Position numbers and translations under genes: made by a program | From: an uncultured SAR86 cluster bacterium | GTDB taxonomy: Bacteria; Pseudomonadota; Gammaproteobacteria; Magnimaribacterales; Magnimaribacteraceae | Assembly: GCA_902605935.1 (NCBI GenBank) | Contig: CACLEI010000003.1 | Location: 1-64,000 of the forward strand | DNA length: 64,000 nt | Reading direction: 5' to 3' | Shown here: positions 29,870 to 41,419 of the stretch, piece after piece | How positions within the stretch are numbered: position 1 is the stretch's first letter | Layout of the letters: the number at the start of each line of letters is the position of its first letter | The notes under the pieces: generated by a model | The model's input: the letters and a program-made list of their open reading frames with translations, nothing else | Told to the model about the DNA's origin: nothing | The model's database searches: none

Positions 29870-31150
29870 TTAAGGTTCTTTTACTACCTTTCCTCCTTTC
29901 ATTACAAAATCTACTGTCTCAAGAATTGATATATCCTCTAAAGGATTTCGTGAGACTCCAATTAAATCGGCATATTTATCTTTTACTATACTTCCTAAGT
30001 TTTCTTTTTCACCAAGTAAATCAGCTGCATAAATAGTAGCGCTCATTATTGTTTCTTTTGCAGGCATACCCCCTTTTACCATCAAAGAGAATTCTTTGGC
30101 ATTTTCTCCATGCGGTGAAACTCCACTGTCTGTTCCAAAAGCAATCTTAACACCGGCTTGATAAGCCATTGAAAAGGTAGACTGAAGCTTAGGGCCTATT
30201 TCTAATGCCTTCTTTTCTACAAAGGGAGGATAATAACCCTCTAATAGAGCTTTGTCTGAAACCCATTTACCTGCTAAAAGTGTAGGAACATAATATACGC
30301 CTTTATCCCTCATTAAAGCAGCTCCTTCATTATCCATTAATGTTCCATGTTCTATTGAATCTACTCCAGCTAATACTGCTCTTTTAATTCCTTCAGAACC
30401 ATGTGCATGAGCAGCTACCTTAAATCCATAATCTTTTGCAGTAGAAACAATTGCTTTCATCTCGTTTATTGTCATTTGGGGATTTTGACCATCTTTAGCA
30501 TTACTCAGGACCCCTCCAGTTGCTGTAAATTTAATAAGATCCGCATTTTCTTTATAACGAAACCTTACTGATTCCATAGCTTCTTGTTCACCATTCATAA
30601 CACCATCTTTAGGGCCTAAATCAGCGGTTAATCTCTGATTTAGAGAGTTTGAAGGATCCCCATGACCTCCTGTTGAGGATATAGTCTTGCCAGAAGAAAA
30701 GATTCTAGGTCCAATTACGATTCCATTATCAATTGCATTTCTTAGTGAAATGGTCACCGTATCTGAATCTCCTAAATTTCTAACGGTTGTAAAGCCTGCA
30801 AGCAAAGTATTTTCAGCATTTTTTGTAGCCCGTATAGCATAATCTGCAGTATTCCAAGTTACTCTCTCCAAATAAGCATTTCTAGAGCTTTCATTTGTAA
30901 GATGTACGTGCATGTCAATTAATCCAGGTAAAATATAATAACCAGTAAGGTCAATATAAATATCATCAGGTTCAGGATTAACATACCCTTCTAGAACATT
31001 TGCTACTCTATCTCCAACAATGACAATGGACATTTGCGGTTCAATAGTTCCATTTTCAGCATTAAATAAGTAGCCAGCATGGATTAATGTCTTAGCATTT
31101 ATTGCAATGCCAATGCATAAAAAAATTAATGATAAAAACATTTTTGCCAT
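29870..31150 (-). CDS. Exported metal-dependent amidohydrolase (imidazolonepropionase-like)
   Basis: Signal peptide; LPGLIDMHVHLTNES, GFTTVRNLGDSD, KVAAHAHGSEGIKRAVLAGVDSIEHG, FGTDSGVSPHGEN. Confidence 0.9.
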   Translation of the reverse strand: MAKMFLSLIFLCIGIAINAKTLIHAGYLFNAENGTIEPQMSIVIVGDRVANVLEGYVNPEPDDIYIDLTGYYILPGLIDMHVHLTNESSRNAYLERVTWNTADYAIRATKNAENTLLAGFTTVRNLGDSDTVTISLRNAIDNGIVIGPRIFSSGKTISSTGGHGDPSNSLNQRLTADLGPKDGVMNGEQEAMESVRFRYKENADLIKFTATGGVLSNAKDGQNPQMTINEMKAIVSTAKDYGFKVAAHAHGSEGIKRAVLAGVDSIEHGTLMDNEGAALMRDKGVYYVPTLLAGKWVSDKALLEGYYPPFVEKKALEIGPKLQSTFSMAYQAGVKIAFGTDSGVSPHGENAKEFSLMVKGGMPAKETIMSATIYAADLLGEKENLGSIVKDKYADLIGVSRNPLEDISILETVDFVMKGGKVVKEP

Positions 31151-31215
31151 ATCAATAGTTTGTATCTAGTTTATCTTCAAGGCAAGGATTAAAAACATTA
31201 AGTTATAATAGAAAT

Positions 31216-32577
31216 ATGAAATCTGAAAATCTATTATCTATTTCGCCTTTAGACGGCAGATACAATAAATCTGCCTCAGATTTAAGGGCTATCACTAGTG
31301 AATTCGGGTTAATAAAATACAGAGTAATCATTGAAATCAAATGGTTCATGCACCTCTCAAGTAATTCAAAGATTAAAGAACTCCCTAAGTTAAATATTAA
31401 AGAAATTACGTATCTCAATGATTTAATTAGTAATTTTGATATTACCGATGCTAAACGCGTCAAATCTATCGAGAATAAAACTAATCATGATGTAAAAGCA
31501 GTTGAATATTTCTTAAAAGAAAAATTTAAGAAGCACAAAAAACTAGATAAATATTCTGAATTTATACATTTTGCTTGTACTTCTGAAGACATAAACAATC
31601 TCTCATACGCATTAATGATTAAAGATGCTTCAGTAGTCGTTAATGTATTAATTAATAAATTAGAAAAAAAACTTAAGTCTTTGTCAAAAAGATATTCAGA
31701 AAAATCAATGCTTTCAAGGACTCATGGTCAAAGTGCCTCTCCTACTACTATGGGCAAAGAATTCTCAAACTACTTCTACAGAATTACCAAACTTTCTAGT
31801 GAAATAAAAAGACACGAGATGACAGGAAAAATTAATGGAGCAGTAGGTAACTATAATGCTCACCATGTTGCTTATCCGAACATTGATTGGGAGAAGGTTG
31901 CAAAAGATTTTGTTAAAAGTTTAAAGCTCAGTTTCAATAGTCACACTACTCAAGTAGAGCCTAAAGACTCTATTGCCTTGTTATTGGGTGATTACGTAAA
32001 GCTAAATAATATCCTTATAGACTTAAGTAGAGATATTTGGGGATACATATCATTAGGCTACTTCAAACAAAAATTAAAGGACGGTGAGGTTGGTTCTTCA
32101 ACAATGCCTCACAAGGTCAATCCTATAGATTTTGAAAATGCAGAGGGTAATTTCGGAATGGCTAATGCCAACTTAACTCATATCAGTAATACAGTTACCA
32201 TATCTAGATGGCAAAGGGACCTAACAGACTCCACTGTCATGAGAAATATAGGTACTTGTTTCGGATACATAAACATTGCACTGAATTCTCTACTTAGAGG
32301 TTTGAATAAACTTGAATTAAATAATGAAAAATTAATTGATGATTTAAATGATTCCTGGGAAGTTCTTACTGAAGCTATTCAAACAATTATCAGAAAAAAC
32401 AATATACCCAACGGTTATGAATTAATGAAGAAACTGTCTAGGGGTAAAGACTTGAACAAATCTGATTTAATAAAATTTATAGAAAATATGGAAGTTCCGC
32501 AGGACGAAAAACAACGTCTTTTAGAACTTACGCCTCTCTCCTATACAGGCTACGCAGAGAAGCTTTCTAAGAGCTAA
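31216..32577 (+). CDS. purB: Adenylosuccinate lyase
   Basis: LLSISPLDGRYNKSASDLRAI, FACTSEDINNLSYALMI, SSTMPHKVNPIDFENAEGN. Confidence 0.96.
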   Translation: MKSENLLSISPLDGRYNKSASDLRAITSEFGLIKYRVIIEIKWFMHLSSNSKIKELPKLNIKEITYLNDLISNFDITDAKRVKSIENKTNHDVKAVEYFLKEKFKKHKKLDKYSEFIHFACTSEDINNLSYALMIKDASVVVNVLINKLEKKLKSLSKRYSEKSMLSRTHGQSASPTTMGKEFSNYFYRITKLSSEIKRHEMTGKINGAVGNYNAHHVAYPNIDWEKVAKDFVKSLKLSFNSHTTQVEPKDSIALLLGDYVKLNNILIDLSRDIWGYISLGYFKQKLKDGEVGSSTMPHKVNPIDFENAEGNFGMANANLTHISNTVTISRWQRDLTDSTVMRNIGTCFGYINIALNSLLRGLNKLELNNEKLIDDLNDSWEVLTEAIQTIIRKNNIPNGYELMKKLSRGKDLNKSDLIKFIENMEVPQDEKQRLLELTPLSYTGYAEKLSKS

Positions 32578-32700
32578 AAGTTAGTTGATTTATAGCAATA
32601 TCTCGTTAAACTGACGCCTCCTTAAAACTACATTACATTCTATTTTGTTGAAATAGTTTTAGAGAATAATAGTCGATTCATATAAAGAAAAGGGAGAAAA

Positions 32701-34281
32701 ATGGCCTCTTACAAAGAATTAATAAAAGAACTTACCGATCTAAAAAACAAAGGTAATGCTTCCAATGTGAACATTGAACCTGAGAGTGCAGCAAGAATGA
32801 AACTTCAAAATCAGTTTCAATCAGGTCTTGATATAGCTAGGTATACAGCAGCCATAATGAGAAAGGATATGGATGAGTATGATGCTAATCCAGAAGCTTA
32901 TACACAATCTTTAGGCTGTTGGCATGGATTTATTGGACAACAAAAACTTATTTCAATTAAAAAACATTTTGGCAATACAGATAAAAAATATTTATATCTC
33001 TCCGGTTGGATGGTCGCAGCCTTAAGATCTGAGTTTGGACCCCTACCGGACCAGTCCATGCACGAAAAAACTACAGTCGCATCTTTGATAAATGAACTTT
33101 ATACCTTTTTAAAACAAGCAGATGCTAGAGAGCTTGGAGATTTATTTAGGCAGTTAGATGAAGCTGAGGGAGATGCTAAAGTAGAAATTCAAAATAAAAT
33201 AGATAACTTTCAAACACATATTGTTCCAATTATTGCTGATATTGATGCAGGTTTTGGAAATGAAGAAGCCACATATCTTATGGCTAAACAAATGATTGAG
33301 GCTGGAGCCTGTTGTATTCAAATTGAAAATCAGGTTTCTGATGAAAAACAATGCGGACATCAAGATGGTAAAGTGACAGTTCCTCATGCAGACTTCTTGG
33401 CCAAAATAAATGCAGTACGTTATGCTTTTTTAGAATTGGGGGTCGACGACGGAGTCATAGTGGCAAGAACTGACTCATTGGGAGCTGGTTTAACCAAGCA
33501 AATAGCTATTACTCACGAAGTAGGAGATCTTGGAGATCAATATAATTCTTTTCTAGATTTAGAAGTGGTTTCTGAGGATCAAATGAAACACGGTGATGTT
33601 CTCATAAATTATCATGGAAGAGTTGTGAGACCTAGAAGGCTTCCAAGCAATCTATATAGATTTATGGAAGGCACTGGTGAGGCGAGATGTATTTTAGATT
33701 CAGTTACCAGTCTTCAAAATGGTGCAGATCTTATTTGGATAGAAACAGAAAAACCTCACATTGGTCAGATTGGTGCAATGATGGATGAAATTAGAAAAGT
33801 TATTCCAAATGCCAAACTTGTTTATAACAACAGTCCTTCTTTCAATTGGACATTAAATTTCAGACAGCAAGTTTTTGATGCAATGGAGAAGGCTGGAAAA
33901 GATACTTCTGATTATGACAGAAATGATCTTATGGATGAAAAGTATGACACAACTGAACTGGGCATAGAGGCTGATGAAAAAATAAGAACATTTCAGGCAG
34001 ATGCTGCAAAGCAAGCTGGTATTTTCCATCATTTAATCACCCTCCCTACTTACCATACTGCAGCCTTATCCACTGATAATCTTGCAAAAGAATATTTTGG
34101 TGATGAGGGTATGCTAGGTTATGTAAAAGGTGTGCAAAGAAAAGAAATACGTGAGGGTATTGCATGCGTCAAACATCAAAATATGGCTGGATCAGATATG
34201 GGAGATGATCATAAAGAATATTTTGCTGGAGAGGCAGCTCTAAAGGCTTCAGGTGAAGATAATACTATGAATCAGTTCTAA
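32701..34281 (+). CDS. aceA: Isocitrate lyase (long form, 526 aa)
   Basis: PIIADIDAGFGNEEATYLMAKQMIEAGACCIQIENQVSDEKQCGHQDGKVTVPH with the ICL KxCGH signature; VARTDSLGA. Confidence 0.95.
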   Translation: MASYKELIKELTDLKNKGNASNVNIEPESAARMKLQNQFQSGLDIARYTAAIMRKDMDEYDANPEAYTQSLGCWHGFIGQQKLISIKKHFGNTDKKYLYLSGWMVAALRSEFGPLPDQSMHEKTTVASLINELYTFLKQADARELGDLFRQLDEAEGDAKVEIQNKIDNFQTHIVPIIADIDAGFGNEEATYLMAKQMIEAGACCIQIENQVSDEKQCGHQDGKVTVPHADFLAKINAVRYAFLELGVDDGVIVARTDSLGAGLTKQIAITHEVGDLGDQYNSFLDLEVVSEDQMKHGDVLINYHGRVVRPRRLPSNLYRFMEGTGEARCILDSVTSLQNGADLIWIETEKPHIGQIGAMMDEIRKVIPNAKLVYNNSPSFNWTLNFRQQVFDAMEKAGKDTSDYDRNDLMDEKYDTTELGIEADEKIRTFQADAAKQAGIFHHLITLPTYHTAALSTDNLAKEYFGDEGMLGYVKGVQRKEIREGIACVKHQNMAGSDMGDDHKEYFAGEAALKASGEDNTMNQF

Positions 34282-34292
34282 TTAACTTTCAT

Positions 34293-34322
34293 AAAAAAAG
34301 GGAGCTTTGGCTCCCTTTTTTA
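34293..34322 (+). terminator. Rho-independent terminator after aceA
   Basis: AAAAAAAGGGAGCTTTGGCTCCCTTTTTTA hairpin plus T-tract; also covers the nqrM stop codon on the other strand. Confidence 0.88.
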
Positions 34323-34496
34323 TTGTTCTATACATTTTGATGGATTTCCGCCACACAGTTCACATTCGCGACCTGGCTCTAAATTAGATAGTCCTCCGCA
34401 TGACCCGGCTATAGGCTTTTTACCGAAAAATAAACCTACAGACATAAGAGCTATTATCAGTAGAAGAACTATGAAAATTAAGAAAGTTTCAAACAT
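34320..34496 (-). CDS. nqrM: Na+-NQR maturation protein NqrM (DUF539 family)
   Basis: 58 aa absent from ORF track: MFETFLIFIVLLLIIALMSVGLFFGKKPIAGSCGGLSNLEPGRECELCGGNPSKCIEQ; TM plus four Cys, directly downstream of apbE. Confidence 0.9.
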   Translation of the reverse strand: MFETFLIFIVLLLIIALMSVGLFFGKKPIAGSCGGLSNLEPGRECELCGGNPSKCIEQ

Positions 34497-34498
34497 TT

Positions 34499-35512
34499 TT
34501 ACATTTTAACCTTTTGTAGCTCTTTAGAAAATAATAAATTAGGTTTGCCGTCTTGCTCATAAATAAATAAAGCCTTAATCTCATATTCATTGGCATAATC
34601 CATAGCAACCTGTAATTCCATTACGTTCAATGTAGTGGCTAAAGCATCCGCGATCATGGCGTTATCGGAAATTACCGAAACAGATTTCCTGGATAAATTG
34701 TTGGGTAAACCTACTATAGGATTTATTGTATGGCTGTATTCTTCCTCATTGAAAATTCTTATATTCCTATAATCGCCTGAAGTAGCCATGGCAAAGGAGT
34801 CATGATTACTAGAAATAAATGAATGAACAATTTTGTCAGGTTTTGAAGGGCTCACAACACCTATTTTCCATGGTGTCTTGCCAATTTTATGCTTGGTAGT
34901 CCTAATTTCTCCTCCAAGTTCAACAAATAGATTATCAATGTTCAATTCACTAGAAAGATGTTTATATACCTTATCAATCGCAAAACCCTTAGCAATAGAT
35001 GAAAAGTCTAATGCAACATCTCTTTTTCTTTTGACGGCTGATGCATCTTCATTTATCTCTATAGAATCACAACCAACTTGAGTTTTGAGATATTGAATAT
35101 CTTTCGGAGGTGGTTTTTGATTCTTATCAAGAGGTCCAAAACCCCAAGAATCTACCAATTTACCTATTGAAACATCATATAGGCCTTTAGATTTAATGCA
35201 TGTATCAACTGCATATCTTAGGACTTCAATGAAGTCTTGAGAAACTTCTACCCACTCATTTATATCAGAATAATTTACTTTGTTTATCAATGAATCATTT
35301 AGATAAGTTGACATTGATAAATTTACTGAATTAAAAGAATCATATATTGATTCCTCTAAATTATCATATTCAGAAAAGACAATCACATTATAGGTAGTCC
35401 CCATAATACTGCCTTCGATTCTTTGTGGTTCATCATCATCTAAAAATAGACTTAGAACTAAAACTGATATTAAGATTAATAAAATCAGTATTGGAAAAGT
35501 TTTTTGGATCAA
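34499..35512 (-). CDS. apbE: FAD:protein FMN transferase
   Basis: IMGTTYNVIVFSE, LDFSSIAKGFAIDKV, ATSGDYRN, HTINPIVGLP; adjacent to nqr genes. Confidence 0.95.
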   Translation of the reverse strand: MIQKTFPILILLILISVLVLSLFLDDDEPQRIEGSIMGTTYNVIVFSEYDNLEESIYDSFNSVNLSMSTYLNDSLINKVNYSDINEWVEVSQDFIEVLRYAVDTCIKSKGLYDVSIGKLVDSWGFGPLDKNQKPPPKDIQYLKTQVGCDSIEINEDASAVKRKRDVALDFSSIAKGFAIDKVYKHLSSELNIDNLFVELGGEIRTTKHKIGKTPWKIGVVSPSKPDKIVHSFISSNHDSFAMATSGDYRNIRIFNEEEYSHTINPIVGLPNNLSRKSVSVISDNAMIADALATTLNVMELQVAMDYANEYEIKALFIYEQDGKPNLLFSKELQKVKM

Positions 35513-35515
35513 ACT

Positions 35516-36748
35516 TTAACTGCCAAAATCATCAAATTTTATTGCTTCAGGCTCTACTCCAAGACTATCTAACATATCAAAACATGCAGCCATCATTGGA
35601 GGTGGACCACACATATAATATTCACAATCTTCTGGAGCAGGATGATCTTTTAGATATTGATCGTGGATGACTTGGTGGATGAAGCCTGTATGCCCTTCCC
35701 AATTGTCTTCAGGTAAAGGATCAGATAAGGCTACATGCCATTCAAAATTATCATGCTCTTCAGCTAATTTGTCATATTCATCTGTGTAAAACATTTCTGT
35801 TAAGCTTCTAGCTCCGTAAAAGAAAGTGATTTTTCGTTTAGAGTTTAATCTCAGTAATTGATCAAAAATATGAGACCTCATTGGCGCCATACCTGCACCG
35901 CCACCAATGAAAACCATCTCTGCATCAGTCTCTTCAGCAAAAAATTCTCCAAAAGGTCCGAATATAGTGAGAGTATCACCTTCTTTTAAATTAAAAATAT
36001 ATGAACTCATTTCACCTGCAGGAAAATCTGTTCCAGGAGGGGGTGAAGCAATTCTGATATTGAATTTCATTATTCCTTTTTCATTTGGATAATTAGCCAT
36101 AGAGTAAGCTCTAATAACTGGTTCAAGTGTCTTAGAGGAGTTCTCCCAAACACCGAATCTATCCCAATCTCCGTGATATTCTTCCTCAATATCAAAAGAC
36201 TTATAATCCAATTCATACGGTGGAATTTCCATTTGAACATAGCCGCCAGCTTTAAAAGCAACTTCTTCTCCTTCAGGTAATTTGAGGACAAGTTCTTTAA
36301 TAAAAGTCGCTACATTTTTATTTGAAATAACTTCACATTCCCATTTCCTAGCACCAAAGACTTCATCTGGTACTACTATTTCCATGTCATCTTTGACAGG
36401 AACTTGGCAAGATAGTCTCCAACCTTCCTTTTTTTCTTTATTAGTAAAATGAGATTCTTCAGTTGGAAGAATAGATCCTCCACCACTTAAAACCTTGCAT
36501 TTACATTGAGCACAAGTTCCACCTCCACCACAGGCAGATGATAAGAATAAATTCTGCGCAGCCAAAGTTTGTAGTAATTTTCCTCCAGCCTCTACATCAA
36601 TAGATTTAGCAGCATCGTTCATGGATATACTGATATTACCTGAAGAAACTAAAAGCTTCCTTGCACCAAGAATTATAAAAACCATCAAATTGACTGCAAT
36701 TGTGAAAACTAGAACGCCTAGCACGATTTCATTTTGAATAAAGTTCAT
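35516..36748 (-). CDS. nqrF: Na+-translocating NADH:quinone reductase subunit F
   Basis: 2Fe-2S motif [15 protein letters not shown] domain [26 protein letters not shown]. Start set to [12 protein letters not shown] at 36748, avoiding a long overlap with nqrE. Confidence 0.96.
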   Translation of the reverse strand: MNFIQNEIVLGVLVFTIAVNLMVFIILGARKLLVSSGNISISMNDAAKSIDVEAGGKLLQTLAAQNLFLSSACGGGGTCAQCKCKVLSGGGSILPTEESHFTNKEKKEGWRLSCQVPVKDDMEIVVPDEVFGARKWECEVISNKNVATFIKELVLKLPEGEEVAFKAGGYVQMEIPPYELDYKSFDIEEEYHGDWDRFGVWENSSKTLEPVIRAYSMANYPNEKGIMKFNIRIASPPPGTDFPAGEMSSYIFNLKEGDTLTIFGPFGEFFAEETDAEMVFIGGGAGMAPMRSHIFDQLLRLNSKRKITFFYGARSLTEMFYTDEYDKLAEEHDNFEWHVALSDPLPEDNWEGHTGFIHQVIHDQYLKDHPAPEDCEYYMCGPPPMMAACFDMLDSLGVEPEAIKFDDFGS

Positions 36749-36749
36749 T

Positions 36750-37349
36750 TTATAAAGATATTCCTCCGAATGATAAAAAACCAAAACACATTAATCCTAC
36801 TGTTATGAAAGTTATACCTAACCCTTGAAGACCTTCAGGTATATCGGCATATTTTAACCTCTCTGTTATCCCTGCTAAAGCCACAATAGCAAGAGCCCAA
36901 CCAGTTCCTGCACCAAGTCCATAAACTATGCTTTCAGTAAATTCTAGGTTTCTTTCAATAGAAAAAAGTACTCCGCCTAGAATTGCACAGTTAACTGTAA
37001 TCAATGGCAAGAATACACCGAGTGCATTATAAAGAGCTGGTATATAACGATCTAAAAACATTTCTAGTATTTGTACTAAAGCCGCAATAATTCCTATGTA
37101 ACATATCAGTCCAACGAAATGTAAATCTGAACCGGGAAAGAGTGCATCTGCTTTTAAGAAATAATTAAAAATTAAATTATTTATTGGCACTGCAAGTCCT
37201 AGTACAACAATAACAGCAATTCCCAAACCAATCGCAGGTTGGATTCTTTTGGAAATGGCAAGGAAAGTACACATGCCAAGAAAAAAGTTGATTGCTATAT
37301 TCTCAATGAAAACAGCTTTAATAAAAATACTAAGATATGCTTCTAGCAT
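36750..37349 (-). CDS. nqrE: Na+-NQR subunit E
   Basis: [41 protein letters not shown]; gene order. Confidence 0.96.
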   Translation of the reverse strand: MLEAYLSIFIKAVFIENIAINFFLGMCTFLAISKRIQPAIGLGIAVIVVLGLAVPINNLIFNYFLKADALFPGSDLHFVGLICYIGIIAALVQILEMFLDRYIPALYNALGVFLPLITVNCAILGGVLFSIERNLEFTESIVYGLGAGTGWALAIVALAGITERLKYADIPEGLQGLGITFITVGLMCFGFLSFGGISL

Positions 37350-38017
37350 TAAGCTGCTCCCTTTTCACCTTCAAGACTATTTTTAGATATCTTAAATTCT
37401 GGCTCTTCTATTTGTTCAGTTTTCCATTGTCTGAGTGCCCATATAGTAAACCCTATGATGAAAAAAGAGCTTGCTGGAGTTAAGAAAAAGTTATTTGCAA
37501 GATACCATCCACCATTAGTGGTCAGAGGCATTATTTCGATTCCATAGAATGTTCCAGCACCTACGAATTCTCTTATGATAGCAATAACAATTAAGATAAC
37601 ACTATAACCAAGTCCATTACCAAAACCATCAATTGCACTCATCAATGGTCCATTCTTCATAGCAAAGGCTTCTGCCCTACCCATAACTATACAATTAGTA
37701 ACGATTAAACCGACAAATACTGACAATGTCTTACTGCTCTCATAATCGAAAGCTTGAAGGACTTCGTCTACAAGCATGACGAGTGTGGCTATTATAGATA
37801 TCTGTACAATGATTCTAATATTTGTTGGGATATGATTTCTTATTAGAGATACAGAAAGGTTAGATAAGGTTACAACAGTTGTTAGAGCAACACACATTAT
37901 TAATGTGATATAAAGGTTACCCGTTACAGCAAGAGCAGAACAAATGCCTAAGATTTGCAATGCAATAGGATTGTCATTAAAGATAGGATTGAGTAAAACT
38001 TCTTTCGCTTTAGACAT
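37349..38017 (-). CDS. nqrD: Na+-NQR subunit D
   Basis: [25 protein letters not shown]...[32 protein letters not shown]. Confidence 0.96.
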   Translation of the reverse strand: MSKAKEVLLNPIFNDNPIALQILGICSALAVTGNLYITLIMCVALTTVVTLSNLSVSLIRNHIPTNIRIIVQISIIATLVMLVDEVLQAFDYESSKTLSVFVGLIVTNCIVMGRAEAFAMKNGPLMSAIDGFGNGLGYSVILIVIAIIREFVGAGTFYGIEIMPLTTNGGWYLANNFFLTPASSFFIIGFTIWALRQWKTEQIEEPEFKISKNSLEGEKGAA

Positions 38018-38792
38018 CTTTTACCTCACTCTGTTTAAGTCGGTCTATTAAAGGCCCGTAACCCATGTCACCAAGCCAAAAAGAAAGTAAATTTGTAACT
38101 CCGTTACTTGTAATGGTTGCACCAGATAAGCCATCTACTTGATATTTTGCAAGAGTACTGTTTTTATCAACAGAACCTTTAATTACAGAAATAAGGATAT
38201 CTCCAGAATCAGAATAAACTTCTTTTCCCTTCCATATAGATTTCCACTTAGGATTATCTATCTCACCTCCAAGACCAGGTGTTTCTTTGTGATCAAAGAA
38301 CTCTAATCCAATAATTGTTTTAAGGTCTGGTTCAAGAGCCAGATAACCCTTCATTGTTCCCCATAATCCATAGCCTCTTACAGGCAAAATAACTGCATTT
38401 AATGAATCAACATCATAATGAAGATAAACTGTTTGGAAATTTTCACGTCTTTTTAGGAGTGCAATATCATTGTCAGAGGTCAGTTCAATAGAAGTAGCTG
38501 GATTTCTAGAAAAGGCGCTTTCTTCATATTCAGTTAAACTAATTTCAGAATCAAACTCACCTGTTTCTAAATTAACTATTCGTGCGTCTATAGACTGAAA
38601 GAGTTCTGTTACATCAGTATCATCGTCAAGCAAACCAGCGGCAGAAAGTATCTTACTTTGTTTATCGAGCGTCTTGTTGGCCTCTTGAAGGTCTCTAAGT
38701 TCAACGGCTGAAAAAGATATTAAAGCAGAGCAAACGAGGCATAGCGAGACAGCTACAATAAGAGTTTTTCTGATTGTATCGTTATTGTTCAT
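38010..38792 (-). CDS. nqrC: Na+-NQR subunit C
   Basis: FMN attachment motif [25 protein letters not shown]. Confidence 0.96.
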   Translation of the reverse strand: MNNNDTIRKTLIVAVSLCLVCSALISFSAVELRDLQEANKTLDKQSKILSAAGLLDDDTDVTELFQSIDARIVNLETGEFDSEISLTEYEESAFSRNPATSIELTSDNDIALLKRRENFQTVYLHYDVDSLNAVILPVRGYGLWGTMKGYLALEPDLKTIIGLEFFDHKETPGLGGEIDNPKWKSIWKGKEVYSDSGDILISVIKGSVDKNSTLAKYQVDGLSGATITSNGVTNLLSFWLGDMGYGPLIDRLKQSEVKDV

Positions 38793-39997
38793 TAGCTTAC
38801 CCTCCTCAATCTATGTTTGATATTTCTCTCTTGAACAAAATGATCAATAAGTGGAGCAAATAAATTTGCAAATAAAATAGCCAGCATCATCCCCTCAGGA
38901 TAAGCCGGATTTACCACTCTTATCAACACCACCATTACTCCAATTAGAATTCCGTAATACCATCTACCTAAATTTGTATGAGAACCAGAAACTGGTTCGA
39001 CTGCCATAAATGTAAGACCGAAAGCAAAACCTCCAATTACCAAGTGCCAGTGAAATGGCAACGAAAACATTGGATTAGTGTCTGAACCTATAAGATTAAA
39101 TAATTCTGATGTTAAGAATGTTCCTAATAAGACTCCAGCAATTATTCGCCATGAAGCAATTCTTGTATAGAGTAGAATTATTAAACCTAAAAGAATAAAC
39201 AAAGTCGAAGTTTCACCTATTGAGCCTGGTATTGAACCTAAAAATGCATCACCCCATGAATATTGAGCCTGTATTCCATTAAGACCTTCTTGAGCCCCTA
39301 TTCCTAATATTGTTGGTGAGCTGTAACCATCGACTGCAACCCAAACAGAATCACCAGACCAATCTACCGGATAAGCAAAATAAAGAAATGCTCTTCCAGC
39401 TAAAGCAGGATTTAAAAAGTTTTTTCCTGTGCCTCCAAATATTTCTTTGGCAACAACAATACCGAAACTTATTCCTACTGCTACTTGCCACAATGGAGCA
39501 TCGGGAGGACAACATAATGCAAATAAAACAGTTGTTACGAAAGCACCTTCATTGATTTCATGCCCTCTGACAATAGCAAATACTACTTCCCATGCTATTC
39601 CTACTATAAAAGTAACAAGGTATATAGGTATGAAATAACATGCTCCAAACCAAATACAATCCATAATACTTTTTGGATCATAATTACAAAATAAATCTAT
39701 AAATAAGAAATGCCAATCATCTTTAATAATAGTTCCTAATTCTTCAAAAGCAGCTAGTGACTGATATCCCAAGTTATACATACCATAGAACATGGCAGGA
39801 AATGTAGCCATCCAAACCACAACCATAACTTTTTGAAGATCTACACTATCTCTTACATGAACAGAACCAAAAGTTCTTTTATCAGAAGAATAAAAAAGAT
39901 TCTCAACAACATCGTATATGGGGAAGTATTTTTCCAAAGAGCCGCCGCTGGTGAAACTAGGCTTTAGACCGTCTAGAAATTTTCTTAACGGTTTCAT
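38792..39997 (-). CDS. nqrB: Na+-NQR subunit B
   Basis: Multi-[40 protein letters not shown]. Confidence 0.96.
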   Translation of the reverse strand: MKPLRKFLDGLKPSFTSGGSLEKYFPIYDVVENLFYSSDKRTFGSVHVRDSVDLQKVMVVVWMATFPAMFYGMYNLGYQSLAAFEELGTIIKDDWHFLFIDLFCNYDPKSIMDCIWFGACYFIPIYLVTFIVGIAWEVVFAIVRGHEINEGAFVTTVLFALCCPPDAPLWQVAVGISFGIVVAKEIFGGTGKNFLNPALAGRAFLYFAYPVDWSGDSVWVAVDGYSSPTILGIGAQEGLNGIQAQYSWGDAFLGSIPGSIGETSTLFILLGLIILLYTRIASWRIIAGVLLGTFLTSELFNLIGSDTNPMFSLPFHWHLVIGGFAFGLTFMAVEPVSGSHTNLGRWYYGILIGVMVVLIRVVNPAYPEGMMLAILFANLFAPLIDHFVQERNIKHRLRRVS

Positions 39998-41350
39998 CTA
40001 TCCTTCAACCTCAATTTTAGTAAGTCCAGCTCTTAATAGAGATCCAAAATCATATTTTCCCGGGCAGATATAACTACATAAAGAAAGATCTTCCTCATCT
40101 AACTCTAATCCGCCTAAAGCTTGCAGTTTTTCTGTATCTAACAGAACAATGTTTCTAAGGAGCATTATTGGTAGCATGTTGAATGGTAAAACTTCTTCGT
40201 ACGAGCCAATCGGCACTATTGGGCGGTCTGAACCATTCATTAAAGCTTTAAATTTAAAAACTTTCTTTGGAAATAAGGAAGAGAGAAATAGTGGCATCTT
40301 TGAAAATTTTCTAGGACCGGGAGTGAGCCAGTTCATAAACTCTCTATCTTTAGAATTAGGTTCAGCTATTACTGAAATTTGATTATGGTATCTCCCCAAA
40401 TAAGCATAGGGACCGATAGCTTCTCTTCCGGATATGACTGATCCTGAAATAATTCTATTTTCTCTCTGTGTCAGTTCTCCTGCAGTTATTTCATCTGTAC
40501 AGGCTCCAAGTCTTGTTTTGATATAGCTCGGACTATTAACTTGCGGTCCAGCCAAAGTAACTATTCTTTCGTTATTAATGTGACCAGACTTAAATAATCT
40601 TCCTATCGCAATAATGTCTTGATAACCGATAGTCCAATTAACATTGGTTAAAGAAGCAGGAGAAATAAAGTGCATATGAGTTCCTACGAGACCAGCAGGA
40701 TGAGGGCCAGAGAATATATGTCTTTTAAGTTGGTCATCTTCTTGTATTTCAAGTAATGAATTATCAGAAACAGAGATATGAATTGGACACTCAACCAATT
40801 GCTTTAGAACCAAAAGTCCAAAGTCAAAATCTTCTTTACTTAAGTTAATAATTATTTCAGGGTTAGGACTTAAAGGTTGTGTGTCAATGGCTGAAATGAA
40901 TATGTTGGCAGGCAATGATTTTACAGTTGGGACTTTGCTGTAGGGTCTAGTTCTAAAAGATGTCCACATTCCAGACTGTACAAGCTGGTCTCTAATAGAA
41001 TCTGAAGAACAGTTTGTTAAATTATCGAGTGAAAAATTATCAAATTGAATAGAATCTTCATCTTGAGAAATTTCTATGACAATTGACTGTAAAACCCTCC
41101 TTTCTCCGCGGTTTATTGCTTCTACCTTACCTCCTGCTGGAGATGTAACAATGACACCTGGATTTTTTTTATCTTCAAAGAGAGGTTGCCCTATTTTTAC
41201 GATATCACCTTCATCAACCAACATGGTGGGTTTCATGCCAATATAGTCGCTCCCCAAAATAGCAACAGATCTGCTTTTTTTGGAGTCAACTATATCTTCG
41301 GCAGGTGAGCCGTATATGGGTATATCTAAACCTTTCTTTATTCTAATCAT
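39998..41350 (-). CDS. nqrA: Na+-NQR subunit A
   Basis: IRIKKGLDIPIYGSPAE...VDEGDIVKIGQPLFEDKKNPGVIVTSPAGGKVEAINRGERRVLQSIVIEI. Confidence 0.96.
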   Translation of the reverse strand: MIRIKKGLDIPIYGSPAEDIVDSKKSRSVAILGSDYIGMKPTMLVDEGDIVKIGQPLFEDKKNPGVIVTSPAGGKVEAINRGERRVLQSIVIEISQDEDSIQFDNFSLDNLTNCSSDSIRDQLVQSGMWTSFRTRPYSKVPTVKSLPANIFISAIDTQPLSPNPEIIINLSKEDFDFGLLVLKQLVECPIHISVSDNSLLEIQEDDQLKRHIFSGPHPAGLVGTHMHFISPASLTNVNWTIGYQDIIAIGRLFKSGHINNERIVTLAGPQVNSPSYIKTRLGACTDEITAGELTQRENRIISGSVISGREAIGPYAYLGRYHNQISVIAEPNSKDREFMNWLTPGPRKFSKMPLFLSSLFPKKVFKFKALMNGSDRPIVPIGSYEEVLPFNMLPIMLLRNIVLLDTEKLQALGGLELDEEDLSLCSYICPGKYDFGSLLRAGLTKIEVEG

Positions 41351-41419
41351 TCCCTATTTGATGTATGGGAAAAGTACCCTAGAGCGCGGTGGTATTATAA
41401 TGATCTGAGGTCTAATTTA

